NCBI GenBank assembly: GCA_964450705.1
Contig: CAYVDB010000002.1
Location: 1 to 54,954, forward strand
DNA from: CAYVDB01 sp964450705
Lineage (GTDB): Bacteria; Patescibacteriota; Minisyncoccia; Phycocordibacterales; Zambryskibacteraceae
Direction: 5' to 3'
DNA: 54,954 nucleotides
Made by a program: the position numbers and the translations under genes. Under the pieces are notes generated by a model. The model ran no database searches. It was not told where the DNA came from and saw only the letters and a list, made by a program, of their open reading frames with translations. Positions within the stretch are counted from its first letter, which is position 1. The number at the start of each line of letters is the position of its first letter. Positions 1 to 9,600 of the stretch are shown in pieces.

Positions 1-338
1 ATGCCTCTGAACAAAATCCCATTTTGTAGAAAATACCTTACTCTCTCCTTTAAAGAATCGTTATCGACATTACTAAAGAAAGTCAAAGTTGATGTGCCTG
101 CTTCAGCAATAGGATACGCCCCAAGGCTTGAAGGAGAGGCACCCCGCAATTCAGAAACAATTGTTTTTAAAACTCGGCGAGCATCAATCTGAACAGTAAG
201 ACTACTCTGTAAGCTATTGTTAAGAAAGAATATGTCGCCACCAAAACTTGCTAGCGCAAGAGCGATAAAAACAAAAATACCAATAGACACCACAATCTCT
301 GCCAGAGTAAACCCTCTTTTTTTTATAGGACTAATCAT
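1..338 (-). CDS. Prepilin-like protein with type IV N-terminal methylation site (3' end outside window)
   Basis: Read on the minus strand, an ATG at 338 opens a frame that runs off the left edge, giving about 112 residues. Near residue 9 there is a class III prepilin cleavage and methylation signature (KRGFTLAEIV) followed by a hydrophobic stretch (VSIGIFVFIALALASF). This is the hallmark of type IV pilins and minor pseudopilins, which PilD cleaves after the Gly and which assemble through the hydrophobic helix. The ATG overlaps the TGA of the upstream gene (ATGA), so the two are translationally coupled in the pilC-pilB cluster. It is probably a minor pilin. The family is clear but the exact role is inferred. 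The frame is open to the edge, so the C-terminus is unknown. Confidence 0.85.
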   Translation of the reverse strand, partial: MISPIKKRGFTLAEIVVSIGIFVFIALALASFGGDIFFLNNSLQSSLTVQIDARRVLKTIVSELRGASPSSLGAYPIAEAGTSTLTFFSNVDNDSLKERVRYFLQNGILFRG

Positions 339-2152
339 TCTGGTATTAGAATAATATCCTGTCTTTGCCAAGAATTTGAAGATACTGGGACTTGAACCTG
401 CTGAGTTGCATAACCAGTAAGCTCTACAGACAAAGTGTAAGTACTTGACCCTAAGCTCGAGAACAAAACCTGTCCCGGAGGGACACATGCTGTAGTAAAA
501 GTTAATGCTACATTTGCAATAGTTGGAGTATATGTAGTACTTGCCGTTCCCAAATACATCTTATATCTAAAATAGCGATCGCCATCATGAGAATCGTGAA
601 TATTGGTATTTGATAAATCATAAAAAGTACCCCCTGTTCCGTCAGGGCCACGATATGCCCAAGTAGTAGTCGAAGTGTTATCAAGCGATGTTGCGACCTG
701 GAAACGCACATTTGGGACACCCGTCTCTGGAGGCTGCGCTGTAGGGGTCCATGATATCTGATGGAAATTTGTAGTAGTTCCAGTATCAAATATAGAAGAG
801 ACTAACTCGCCGGAAGAAGCAAAATTACCAAATGCAGAAGAAAGTTTTACAATACCAGGAGTTTGAGTTGTCTCTACGTTGCCGTCTGATGAAAAATACT
901 GCGTGCTGTTGCTAAAGTTAACTTGACCCGAACCTCCTGACCAATCTGTCTGTTCCATAAATCCTCTTCCCGTATAGAGAATCTCAGAAAATGCTCCATC
1001 ACTTAAGGTCACTTTGGCTCCTGAAAGTGGAAGCTGTGTGGTATTGTCACGAACTGAAACTAGTACATGAGACGGACTATCTGCTGAAAGAATGAATTGT
1101 ATGTTATAAAAAGCATCAGGCAAGATTGCGATTGGAAGAAGTGGGTTCACCCCAGCAAGGACATGCGACACACTCCCAAGAGTTATCCCGTACGTGTCCC
1201 ACTCAAGATCTGTGATCGTATTTATCCCCGAAGAATCGGTAGATAAATTACTATTAACCTTAAACACATCTGGACTTGTACCTAAAAGCTTTGAGCCTTT
1301 AATAGTAAACGGAACAGAGGGAACACTTGCGCAACTTGGAGTCAAAGTCTCAACTCGAGCTGTACTTACTTTATCAATTACAAAAGAAATCTGAGTCACT
1401 TGCTGAACAGCCACAGTTGCGTGTGGCTTCACAGGTGTTGCCCCTATCGTCGAACTTGCATATGTTCTTTCAGTGGTATAACCAGACTTTGTGACTACAA
1501 TCTCGTATGCATTACCTCCCGGTGGTGCGTCTACAATCTGAAGCATGCCTTGCGCATCAGTAACATCATCAATTACAATTGCCGGGCTCAAGGTATTATT
1601 TTCAACATGAACTTGGGCTCCTTGTATTTCTACTCCATTTGCATCAAAAACTCTTATAAAAAGGGCTCCGTTCTGAGAAGCTGTTTCAAGATTCTTTGGG
1701 GCAACCCTACCTGATAACGACAGAGGCGAGAACGCCTGACAGGTATCGCAGGATACAACAACTTCAACAAGCTTAGAATCAGCCGGTGATAAATCGTTTG
1801 GGCTTCCACCAATGGTTCCGTCAAACGGATCATCTATGTTACGAATCGTTCGAGTGACAACAAAAGTATGCGCGCCTCGTATAAAAGTTTGCGTTGGGGA
1901 AAGAACTCCTGATGGGATACCTCCAGAAAGACCGACTTCTCCATAAGGAAGATTGCGAACTAATTCAAATTGTTCATTTAAAAGATCTGTGGCAAGTATC
2001 TTTACGCGAGAAGCAGATACAAGTGTTGTTAAACTTGCGTAACCTTGGTACACCGATATAGCAATAAGCGCAAAAACTGCCGAACCAACAAGAAGTTCAA
2101 CAAGAGAAAAACCCTTTGAAGGAAAAGATCGAGAAGAGGAATACTTCCTCAT
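335..2152 (-). CDS. Very large prepilin-like protein with carboxypeptidase-regulatory-like domains
   Basis: The protein is 605 residues from the ATG at 2152. That start is chosen because it places a type IV prepilin signature (KGFSLVELLVG) at about residue 13, whereas a longer upstream reading overlaps pilC out of frame. After the pilin helix come an N-terminal pilin-like region, a domain near 210-310 with the pattern of carboxypeptidase-regulatory or transthyretin-like folds (GAQVHVENN, DAQGMLQIVDAPPG, KSGYTT), and a second such element near 380-430 (PLSGAKVTLSDG). A jelly-roll-like stretch follows, and the last 60 residues resemble the regulatory fold again. Pilins are usually 130-200 residues, so this is probably a pilus-tip adhesin or minor pilin carrying surface domains. 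It starts 8 bases after pilC ends and couples to the next prepilin. Confidence 0.8.
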   Translation of the reverse strand: MRKYSSSRSFPSKGFSLVELLVGSAVFALIAISVYQGYASLTTLVSASRVKILATDLLNEQFELVRNLPYGEVGLSGGIPSGVLSPTQTFIRGAHTFVVTRTIRNIDDPFDGTIGGSPNDLSPADSKLVEVVVSCDTCQAFSPLSLSGRVAPKNLETASQNGALFIRVFDANGVEIQGAQVHVENNTLSPAIVIDDVTDAQGMLQIVDAPPGGNAYEIVVTKSGYTTERTYASSTIGATPVKPHATVAVQQVTQISFVIDKVSTARVETLTPSCASVPSVPFTIKGSKLLGTSPDVFKVNSNLSTDSSGINTITDLEWDTYGITLGSVSHVLAGVNPLLPIAILPDAFYNIQFILSADSPSHVLVSVRDNTTQLPLSGAKVTLSDGAFSEILYTGRGFMEQTDWSGGSGQVNFSNSTQYFSSDGNVETTQTPGIVKLSSAFGNFASSGELVSSIFDTGTTTNFHQISWTPTAQPPETGVPNVRFQVATSLDNTSTTTWAYRGPDGTGGTFYDLSNTNIHDSHDGDRYFRYKMYLGTASTTYTPTIANVALTFTTACVPPGQVLFSSLGSSTYTLSVELTGYATQQVQVPVSSNSWQRQDIILIPE

Positions 2153-2159
2153 TAAAATA

Positions 2160-3377
2160 TTATATCGCATCGACCAAAGAATATGTTGGCGCAAGCATTG
2201 AGATCGCAAAAAAACCGACCGCAATACCCATAAATACCATGAGGAAAGGTTCAATGAGAGAAGACATGTCTTTTGTTTTCTGATCAACCTCGTCTTCATA
2301 AAACGTAGCAACTCCTAAAAGCATATCTGCCATCTTTCCAGTTTCTTCCCCTACACTGATCATCTCTCCGACAAAAACTGGGTAAAGTTTTTGATTCTTA
2401 ACAAAAACCGCAGAAATGGGTTCTCCTTTCTCAATTGCCTTCTGTGCTTCTCGTAAGATGTCCTTATAAAAACTATTTTGAATAACTTCCTCGGTAACGC
2501 CAATCGCAAGCACAATATCTACTCCAGAAGAAAGAAGAGATGACAGTGTACGAGCGGTTCGAGCGGCGTTTATTTCCTTTACAATATTTCCAATAATCGG
2601 TATTCGAACAAAAAAACCATCAAAGAAGCGCTTGCCTATCTTTGATCGAGAAAAAGTGAGTGCGCCTCCAATAAAAAGTATTACGGCACTTATCGCAATA
2701 AGGTACTGATTTCTTAAGAAATCAGAAAGAGCAATAACAAGCTGAGTACTTTTAGGTAATTCAATATTTAAACCTTCAAATGTGGCCGTGAGAGTTGGCA
2801 CCATATAAATAAGCATCAAGACCCCAATGATAATCATGATACAGATGATGACCGCCGGATACATGAGGGCCCCTCTCACCTTTTTTAAGAGGAGATAAGA
2901 CTTTTCCATTTGTAAACCAACAATTTTTAAAGCCCCCGCAAGATTACCGCTCTCTTCCCCGGCTTTCACCATAGAAACAAAAAGTGTAGAGAAAACATCT
3001 TTTTTATCCCGCATTGACTCTGAAAGACTGCGTCCTCTGCTGATGTCTTCATTGAGTTCCTGAAGAACTAGTTTTAGTTTCTTATTTTTGGTCTGTTTCT
3101 CCATAACTGCAAGCGCTCTAGTAACTGAAAGTCCAGCTTCAATCATAGCCGCAAGGTTCCTAGCAAAAATTATCTTTTCATGAGTTTTTACTTTTGAAAA
3201 AAAAGTATTGAACTTACTCAAAGCAACTGAGAGTTTGGAGCGAAGCTCTGTGACTGAAATGATCGTGTCGCCATTATCCTTCACCCTGCGGTACACAACA
3301 AACCGATCGGCCGCCTCAATGGTGGCTTCATATGTTGCCCCTTCCCTATTTAACGCTTTGTATTTAAAAAAAGGCAT
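2160..3377 (-). CDS. pilC: Type IV pilus inner-membrane platform protein PilC (GspF family)
   Basis: The protein has 405 residues, the normal length for PilC/GspF. It has the N-terminal FKYKAL-type start, two repeated GspF cytoplasmic domains (roughly 65-190 and 270-390; each has the pattern FARNLAAMIEAG or TARTLSSLLSSG and ends in a GEESGNL or GEETGKM motif) and hydrophobic segments near 165-195, 215-240 and 375-400. The family forms the membrane platform that PilB pushes on to polymerise pilin. The gene starts one base after the pilB stop, so pilB and pilC are one transcription unit, followed by two prepilin genes. No pilT is visible in the window. Confidence 0.95.
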   Translation of the reverse strand: MPFFKYKALNREGATYEATIEAADRFVVYRRVKDNGDTIISVTELRSKLSVALSKFNTFFSKVKTHEKIIFARNLAAMIEAGLSVTRALAVMEKQTKNKKLKLVLQELNEDISRGRSLSESMRDKKDVFSTLFVSMVKAGEESGNLAGALKIVGLQMEKSYLLLKKVRGALMYPAVIICIMIIIGVLMLIYMVPTLTATFEGLNIELPKSTQLVIALSDFLRNQYLIAISAVILFIGGALTFSRSKIGKRFFDGFFVRIPIIGNIVKEINAARTARTLSSLLSSGVDIVLAIGVTEEVIQNSFYKDILREAQKAIEKGEPISAVFVKNQKLYPVFVGEMISVGEETGKMADMLLGVATFYEDEVDQKTKDMSSLIEPFLMVFMGIAVGFFAISMLAPTYSLVDAI

Positions 3378-3378
3378 A

Positions 3379-5136
3379 TTATTCTTCAGCAGAAACTACA
3401 CGAAGAACTTCTTCAACAGTTGTAATACCTTGTACTGCTTTAAAAACGCCATCTTCAAGCATAGTAAGCATTCCATCTTTTTTAGCTTGATCTTCAATAT
3501 CTTTCGTCGTTGCTCCTTTCATAATGAGATCCTTGATCGGATTAGTTACCCGCAATACTTCATGGATTCCTATTCGGCTCTTATAGCCATCTTCGCTTTC
3601 TCCGCTTGGTTTTGGTCGAAACATTGGCATTTTTTCCCATGTCGCACTTTTATCAACAATCTTTTCTTCTTTAAGAGCGCGTAAAACTCGATCAAGGTCA
3701 ACGATTTTCTCTAACTGGCTGATTTCTTCTTTGGTAAGAGTGTACTTTTCCTTTGTTTCAGCAAGACGACGGATAAGACGTTGAGCAATAATGACAGAGA
3801 GTGTTGAAGTAAGTAGAAACGGCTCGATCTTCATATCAATTAGACGGGCAACTGTTCCAGCGGCAGAATTAGTGTGAATAGTTGAAAGTACCAAGTGACC
3901 AGTTAAAGCCGCATTGATAGCAAGAGAGGCTGTTTCCGTATCTCGAATCTCCCCCACCATAATGATATCTGGGTCTTGTCGAACAAGGGTCCGTAGGCCA
4001 TTTGCAAAAGTAAATCCGATTTCTGGTTTTACTTGGGTTTGGTTAACCCTCTTCATCTGATACTCAATCGGATCTTCAATAGTTGAAATATTTACGTCTG
4101 GAGTATTTAAAATATCAAGCATTGTATATAGAGTAGTAGTTTTTCCAGAACCAGTTGGACCTGTAGTAAGGATCATTCCGGTAGACAATTTTGTCGCCCG
4201 ATGAAGAGCTTCTAGCCCCTCACCGTGGAACCCAAGACCTTCAAGAGAAAACCCTGCGGCATTTTCTCGAAGAAGTCGCATTACCGTCTTTTCTCCATAG
4301 TAAATCGGCAGTGTTGAAACACGAAACGAGACTTTTTCACTGTTCATATCAATCTTAAACCTTCCATCTTGTGGCATACGCTTTTCATCAAGCTTCAAAT
4401 TAGAAAGTACTTTGATTCGAGCCGTGATCCCCCCCGCAACGTTTTTTGGTAAAACCATTGCGTCATGCAATAATCCATCAATTCGATACCGGACAAGCAC
4501 TTGTGTTTCCATCGGCTCAATATGAATATCGGAAGCATCCTGAATAATTGCGTGTTTAAGAAGCGTATCCACAATACGGACCACCGGAATATCTTCTGCT
4601 AATCTTTTAAGATCATCTTCAGAAACTTCTTCATCTCCCTTTTCTGAAACAGCCTTAAGAGTATTTGCCTCTTTTTGAATAATGTCACCAAATTCAGCTT
4701 TAAGACTTTTTTGATAAGAAAGTAGTGCGCTTTTTATAGATTCCGTATCTGTTAACCTAGGTAAGATTTTGAGCCCAGTTTTTTTACGTATAAAATCAAT
4801 CGCTGCAAGATCTTCCGTATCAAGCATTGCTACTTCAAGAGCATCACTGCTTTTTCGGAATGGAACTATATTGTGATTCCGTGCGATAGGTTCTGGAATA
4901 AGAGAAAGAATACTTGGATCAATATGCTGACCTTTAAGATCAACAAAAGGAATGCCGAGAATATATGCCTGCATGCGACGCAGATCATCTTCGGTAATAC
5001 TTCCCTTATCGACAAGAATTTTTCCGATTGAGGCCCCTGTTTCAACAGACTCTTTTTCTGCTTTTGTAAAATCAGAACGAGTTACAAGACCAGAATCAAT
5101 AATGAATTCTTTTAACTGAGATTCTTCAATGTGCAT
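3379..5136 (-). CDS. pilB: Type IV pilus assembly ATPase PilB (GspE family)
   Basis: The ATG at 5136 (reading MHIEESQ) is preferred over a start 27 bases upstream because the PilB N-domain begins there. The protein has 585 residues. An N-terminal GspE-type domain occupies about 1-140. The ATPase core has Walker A GPTGSGKTTT near 326-335 and Walker B/His-box text (RQDPDIIMVGEIRDTETA) near 385-402. It powers pilus extension from the cytoplasmic face. The loop before the final GIHEVL motif, which in most PilB proteins holds a four-cysteine zinc site, has no cysteine here, so that site appears lost. It is the first gene of the pilB-pilC-prepilin unit, downstream of a terminator. Confidence 0.95.
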   Translation of the reverse strand: MHIEESQLKEFIIDSGLVTRSDFTKAEKESVETGASIGKILVDKGSITEDDLRRMQAYILGIPFVDLKGQHIDPSILSLIPEPIARNHNIVPFRKSSDALEVAMLDTEDLAAIDFIRKKTGLKILPRLTDTESIKSALLSYQKSLKAEFGDIIQKEANTLKAVSEKGDEEVSEDDLKRLAEDIPVVRIVDTLLKHAIIQDASDIHIEPMETQVLVRYRIDGLLHDAMVLPKNVAGGITARIKVLSNLKLDEKRMPQDGRFKIDMNSEKVSFRVSTLPIYYGEKTVMRLLRENAAGFSLEGLGFHGEGLEALHRATKLSTGMILTTGPTGSGKTTTLYTMLDILNTPDVNISTIEDPIEYQMKRVNQTQVKPEIGFTFANGLRTLVRQDPDIIMVGEIRDTETASLAINAALTGHLVLSTIHTNSAAGTVARLIDMKIEPFLLTSTLSVIIAQRLIRRLAETKEKYTLTKEEISQLEKIVDLDRVLRALKEEKIVDKSATWEKMPMFRPKPSGESEDGYKSRIGIHEVLRVTNPIKDLIMKGATTKDIEDQAKKDGMLTMLEDGVFKAVQGITTVEEVLRVVSAEE

Positions 5137-5167
5137 AACAAAATAATACTTCCATATTAACACACAT

Positions 5168-5210
5168 ACAAAAACCCCGTCCTGAGCTTCTCGAAGGACG
5201 GGGTTTTTGT
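5168..5210 (-). terminator. Intrinsic terminator after the large repeat-protein gene
   Basis: An inverted repeat has arms ACAAAAACCCCGTCCT and AGGACGGGGTTTTTGT (16 bp, perfect) around an 11-base loop. Uridine runs on both sides make it bidirectional, but its position just after the stop at 5220 makes it the end of the minus-strand unit 9457-5220. It separates that unit from pilB. Confidence 0.9.
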
Positions 5211-5219
5211 ATTTTTACA

Positions 5220-8200
5220 TTAGAACTCTTGAAGAATTGGTTTTACATTCACCTGAACGTTTTGTGATGCGCAATTAGCAGTGGCACTTGTTGCAGTATC
5301 GGTCGCTGTAACTGATCCAGTTTTTAAACCGGTTGTTAAATAAGTAATAACATAGGGATTAGCGGTCGGAGCGGGAGTTGGTGGAACGTCAGTTCCTGAC
5401 CAGGAGTATGTGTAAGGTCCAGTACCTCCAGCTGGGGTTGCTGTCCATGTAACTGGCTGACCAACCTGAGCAACTGTTGGAGAAGCCGAGCAAACAACAG
5501 AGAATCCTGCTGGTGGGTTAACTACTAAGTTAAATGGAACCGCGTTTCTTGTAACACTTCCACCTGTTCCTGAAACGTTAATTGGATACGTACCCGGGGT
5601 TGTTGCTATTGGAACATTGAACGTAAGTGTCCCAGAACAAGTTGGCGAACACCCTTGATTTGCATAACTTACCGTAACCCCTCCAGGTTGACCTGTCGCA
5701 GTAAGAGTCACCGCCTGAGTTGTGCCAGATACAAGATTTACGTTTATTATATTCTGAACCGAACCTCCTGCAGTCACTGACACTGAACTATTTACTGGCG
5801 TAAGAGAGAAATCAAATGGAGCTGAAACCGGAGAGTAAGTAACTGTAAAGCTTGCGCTATTTCCACCAAACAAGGTCATTGAAGACCCCCCTCCCTGAGA
5901 GTTTGTTACAGCTACATTGTAATTTGTAATTGATCCTGGAACGATAATATAAGAAGTTCCTCCTGAAGCAGGGGTAACTGCATACGGATAGTTTCCGTTT
6001 CCACCAGAACCATTAATAGAGGCGGCCGGTATTGACCATGTTGTTGACGAAGGAGCACCAACAATATTAACCGTCAAATTGGTATTAGGGGTATATGTAA
6101 CAATGAATCTTTCAGAAGAACCAGGGAAAAGTTGGGCCCAGTTTCTACTAGCGCCCGAAGCAAGGCTTACGCTATATGTATAACCTGAAATATTCGTTGG
6201 GGTTATTGTATATATCGTTCCTCCCGCTGCAGGTGTTACTGTATAAGAATAACTTCCATTACCACCAGAACCACTAATAGAGCCAGGAGTAATTGACCAC
6301 GAAGTACTACCTGGAGCACCAACAATATCTACGCCAAGACTCGCAGTTGATGTTGCTGTGTAGACAATATTAAAGGACTCCGTTGTATTTGGAGTAACAC
6401 TCATTGCAGTTGTCCCACCTTTAGAATTAGTTACTTGGACAGTATGCCCAGAGATTGATGCTGGATTCAAAGTGTAAGTTGTACCAGAGGGAACGGGGTA
6501 TACGGTAAAAGAATTCCCTGTACCACTTCCAAATAATGGCCACGCACCTCCAGTTAACATCCAATTGCTCGACATGTTTGAAGTAACGTTGACAGTAGCA
6601 GTTCCAGCAGAAACCTGGACAACATCACTTGCGTCTGTCGTGTTAAAAGCATTCATACAACGAAGGATAAAAGTGTTAGTTCCTGCTGTATTGAGTGGTC
6701 CAACCGATTGCGAACCATTAAGAGATTTTGTTGATCCGGCAGCCCAGTTTGCTGCTGTAGCCGGAGCGCTCGGTGGCACAAAACATGAAGTTGCGTTAGT
6801 AGAAGTCCAAGTAAGGGTAGTGTTTCCGCCAACATTTACCGTATTAGGAGAAGCTACCAGAGAAACAGAAACAACTCCTCCGGAGCAAGCGTTTGGTGCT
6901 GTCCCATTAACACTTGCGGATGTATTACTGCCTGTTGGAAACGATGCGGTAACAGCATATAAATATGTCTGATTAGCTGTTCTCCCACTATCGGAAAAAG
7001 AAGTGCCTGAACCGTTATAGATGGTGACACCATCTCTGGTAACGACATAATTAGACGCTCCAACAGCTGACCAAGTTAGATTAACAGTTCCTGTTCCGCA
7101 GCTATCAGGCGTAGCGGTAATAGTTGGAGTTGGATTTGAAACGCAAGCATTTGGCCCAACAGCACTCGCCTGAGATGAATTAGCAGATGCGCCGTTTGCA
7201 TTTACCGCCTGCACCACATAGTAGTAAGTAACCCCTGCTGTGCGACCAGAATCAACATACGAAGTTCCGGTAACTCCTGGAGCAATTGTGGAGTACGGCC
7301 CCCCACTCGTAGTTGATCGCAACACATTGTAACTCGTTGCACCACTTGAAGCGTTCCAACTCAAAGTAATAGTTCCGCTTCCACAAGAACCCGGGTTAGC
7401 GGTAAGGCCAGTCGGGGGCGCTGGGGGAAGGCCGGTTACAGTCACGGGAGCTGAACATTGGAAATTTCCTCCTGTGCCAGAAACATCTAAATAGAAGGTT
7501 GTGCTTTGAGTTAGGTTAGTAATCGTCTGATTTCCACTTGCAACTGGACTCTTTGATCCAGACCACTGGGCATTTGCAGGATTTGCAGAAGCAGAAGCAG
7601 AACTAGCGTTAGTAGAAGACCAATTAAGCGTTACAGATTGTCCGCTAGAAATTGAACTAGAACTTGGGGAAAGGCTGCAAGAAGGAGGTTGGACTGAACA
7701 ACTATAAGCCACAGTAAACGTTCGGTTAGCTCCAGGAGTCATAGTCATAGAAGACCCGCCTCCAAGGCTATTAGTAACAGAAAATGTACACCCCGAAAAA
7801 GATTGAGGAGTGATTGTGTAAATATTTCCTCCTGTTGTGGGTCTTACTGTTACAGCTCCATTGCCTGCGCCTGTCTTATTTTCAGGCTGAATCGTCCATG
7901 TAACAGGGGACGTTGTCCCGGTAATGTTCACATTTATTGTTGCATCACATGTTGGCACTGGAGCGCCGAATGGAAATGCATCATAAATAATATTTGTTGC
8001 ATCCGTAATCTCTAGCTGATAGCTCGGGGCAACCCCATAAACAAGAGGGTATGATCCAGATGTTGTGTGGACATAGCTTGTTGCCCCTCCACTACTCAAC
8101 AGATTCCGTGTCGGGGTTGTTCGAAACAGGTCATATCTATTTGGTGGATTTGGGGTTGATGGATAAGGAGTCCAAGAGATATTCATCTCTGGATCTGCTG

Positions 8201-8912
8201 GAGGAGAACCCACACAAGAAACACTTGCGGATGCTGTACCGAGCGGAGGATCGGAGGTTACCGTTACTGAATCAGTTGCGTTTCCACCAGAAGTGCCACT
8301 ACAAGTTATCGTATAAGTATAAGTACCCATCGATGAGAGTACCCCCATATTTTGAGAACCATTTGTAGACTTTGATCCAGACCACGCTCCAGATGCAGAA
8401 CAAGAACTTGTATTTGTAGATGTCCACGACAGATTCACTGCATCAATATTGGTTGCAACAGTAATGGGACCGTTCGAATTGTTTGCTTTTATATCAACAG
8501 TTGGAGAGGCACCTGTCGCTGTAACACTAGCGCTTCCTCCATAAATGGTTCCTCCGGTTCCAGAATCATATCCGTATACATCAAAAGTATACGTACCCGC
8601 GCTTGGAAGTGGGTTCGTTGTGTAACTGGTTGTAAACCCAGTACTATTTACATAAATAGAAGATGAACCACCTATCACATTTGTACCTTGCACTTGAACG
8701 ATCTCATATGTATCGCATATGTCGCTACCAGTAATCTGAAGTGTTATAGATTGGCCCACAGAAGGGTTAGCAGGAGAAGGGCTTACTGATATAGAAAAAC
8801 TTGGGCTACATACCGCCTGAGCCTCATGAGCAAAGCCTATAAAAGAAGCAAGAAATAAAAAGAACCCTACGAGATAAACTCCCTTTCGAGTTAGATAATT
8901 TTTTTTGTTCAT
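5220..8912 (-). CDS. Large secreted Ig/FN3/PKD-type repeat protein
   Basis: A 1230-residue exported protein with signal peptide about 1-33 (hydrophobic GVYLVGFFLFLASFIGF, then AQA before a Cys). The rest is beta-rich, Ser/Thr/Gly-rich and almost without charge: Ig-like units near 40-135, 140-220 and 685-770; a Ser-rich unit near 410-495; two fibronectin-III-like units near 498-588 and 595-675 (each with DSGRTA and tyrosine-rich strands); and a C-terminal PKD-like unit near 1136-1222. A separate module of about 80 residues recurs four times (near 325-403, 773-852, 859-941, 946-1027). No LPXTG, transmembrane tail or enzymatic motif is seen. Probably a surface adhesin or stalk protein. It lies 11 bases after a membrane-anchored protein gene and is likely cotranscribed with it. 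Confidence 0.85.
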   Translation of the reverse strand: MNKKNYLTRKGVYLVGFFLFLASFIGFAHEAQAVCSPSFSISVSPSPANPSVGQSITLQITGSDICDTYEIVQVQGTNVIGGSSSIYVNSTGFTTSYTTNPLPSAGTYTFDVYGYDSGTGGTIYGGSASVTATGASPTVDIKANNSNGPITVATNIDAVNLSWTSTNTSSCSASGAWSGSKSTNGSQNMGVLSSMGTYTYTITCSGTSGGNATDSVTVTSDPPLGTASASVSCVGSPPADPEMNISWTPYPSTPNPPNRYDLFRTTPTRNLLSSGGATSYVHTTSGSYPLVYGVAPSYQLEITDATNIIYDAFPFGAPVPTCDATINVNITGTTSPVTWTIQPENKTGAGNGAVTVRPTTGGNIYTITPQSFSGCTFSVTNSLGGGSSMTMTPGANRTFTVAYSCSVQPPSCSLSPSSSSISSGQSVTLNWSSTNASSASASANPANAQWSGSKSPVASGNQTITNLTQSTTFYLDVSGTGGNFQCSAPVTVTGLPPAPPTGLTANPGSCGSGTITLSWNASSGATSYNVLRSTTSGGPYSTIAPGVTGTSYVDSGRTAGVTYYYVVQAVNANGASANSSQASAVGPNACVSNPTPTITATPDSCGTGTVNLTWSAVGASNYVVTRDGVTIYNGSGTSFSDSGRTANQTYLYAVTASFPTGSNTSASVNGTAPNACSGGVVSVSLVASPNTVNVGGNTTLTWTSTNATSCFVPPSAPATAANWAAGSTKSLNGSQSVGPLNTAGTNTFILRCMNAFNTTDASDVVQVSAGTATVNVTSNMSSNWMLTGGAWPLFGSGTGNSFTVYPVPSGTTYTLNPASISGHTVQVTNSKGGTTAMSVTPNTTESFNIVYTATSTASLGVDIVGAPGSTSWSITPGSISGSGGNGSYSYTVTPAAGGTIYTITPTNISGYTYSVSLASGASRNWAQLFPGSSERFIVTYTPNTNLTVNIVGAPSSTTWSIPAASINGSGGNGNYPYAVTPASGGTSYIIVPGSITNYNVAVTNSQGGGSSMTLFGGNSASFTVTYSPVSAPFDFSLTPVNSSVSVTAGGSVQNIINVNLVSGTTQAVTLTATGQPGGVTVSYANQGCSPTCSGTLTFNVPIATTPGTYPINVSGTGGSVTRNAVPFNLVVNPPAGFSVVCSASPTVAQVGQPVTWTATPAGGTGPYTYSWSGTDVPPTPAPTANPYVITYLTTGLKTGSVTATDTATSATANCASQNVQVNVKPILQEF

Positions 8913-8923
8913 TGGATTTAATT

Positions 8924-9457
8924 CTATTTCCTATCTAGAAAAGAAATCTGAACTGAGGTTTTACTTCCTGATTTTGATATCACAATAGTGAGATCGTCAT
9001 TATCTTTTGTTCCATAAAGAAAACCTTGCGATTCATTCTTTCCATCTTTACCAAAGACGAAGCCATTTTTTGTCATTACATCAAGATATTCTCTGTATTT
9101 TAGAGAAGGAGAAGTGGCTGTAAGGTAACTTACCGAGTATTGCGTAAGATTCCTATCTTCATAATTCATAACATAACTTTCATAGGTATCTTTAGTCTCA
9201 ACTGGGATATATTGAGGCAATCCTTGAGGAATCTTTTGAGACTCATCTGTAACAGTCTTCAAATCAGTCTTTACCACGGTCACTTTTTCTTGACTCTCAC
9301 CGCTCACCTGTTCTGTGGTTGGCTTTGGGTCTTTTTTGCTAACAAGAGCACTGCCAAGAATAATAAGGAGGAGTACGACAAACATCCCAACAAGAAGCGG
9401 GATAGTCTTTTTTGAAGGATTACTTGGTATACCTATATTTTTTTGTTCTGGGGGCAT
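8924..9457 (-). CDS. Membrane-anchored protein of unknown function
   Basis: The protein is 177 residues with a short cytoplasmic lead, one transmembrane segment at about 21-41 (PLLVGMFVVLLLIILGSAL), a linker rich in Lys, Thr and Gln, and an outer domain (about 85-177) with mixed alpha/beta character ending in QISFLDRK. I do not recognise a family. It is the first gene of the unit that continues with the large repeat protein, so a role in presenting or secreting that protein is possible but not shown. A weak -10-like TATAGA precedes the ATG on the minus strand. Confidence 0.7.
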   Translation of the reverse strand: MPPEQKNIGIPSNPSKKTIPLLVGMFVVLLLIILGSALVSKKDPKPTTEQVSGESQEKVTVVKTDLKTVTDESQKIPQGLPQYIPVETKDTYESYVMNYEDRNLTQYSVSYLTATSPSLKYREYLDVMTKNGFVFGKDGKNESQGFLYGTKDNDDLTIVISKSGSKTSVQISFLDRK

Positions 9458-9572
9458 AAGTTTCTATATTAAAGATCTATTGATATCAAAGTATTATCAA
9501 AATATTGTAACATATTCTAAATTACTCATGTAATTAGGTTAATAACCTGTTGAAAACAACCTATTTTTCTAC

Positions 9573-9600
9573 TTGACATAAAAATAGAGTGCCAAATAAT
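9573..9600 (+). promoter_or_regulatory. Sigma-70-type promoter for the metallopeptidase gene
   Basis: A perfect -35 box TTGACA (9573-9578) is followed after 16 bases by AATAAT (9595-9600) as a fair -10. The start of transcription would be near 9607, giving a leader of about 64 bases before the ATG at 9671. Confidence 0.6.

Noticed and set aside
6565..6972. A plus-strand open frame of 135 codons inside the large repeat protein
   Set aside because: It is a shadow of the Ser/Thr/Gly-rich minus-strand gene, without its own start signals or recognisable domain.
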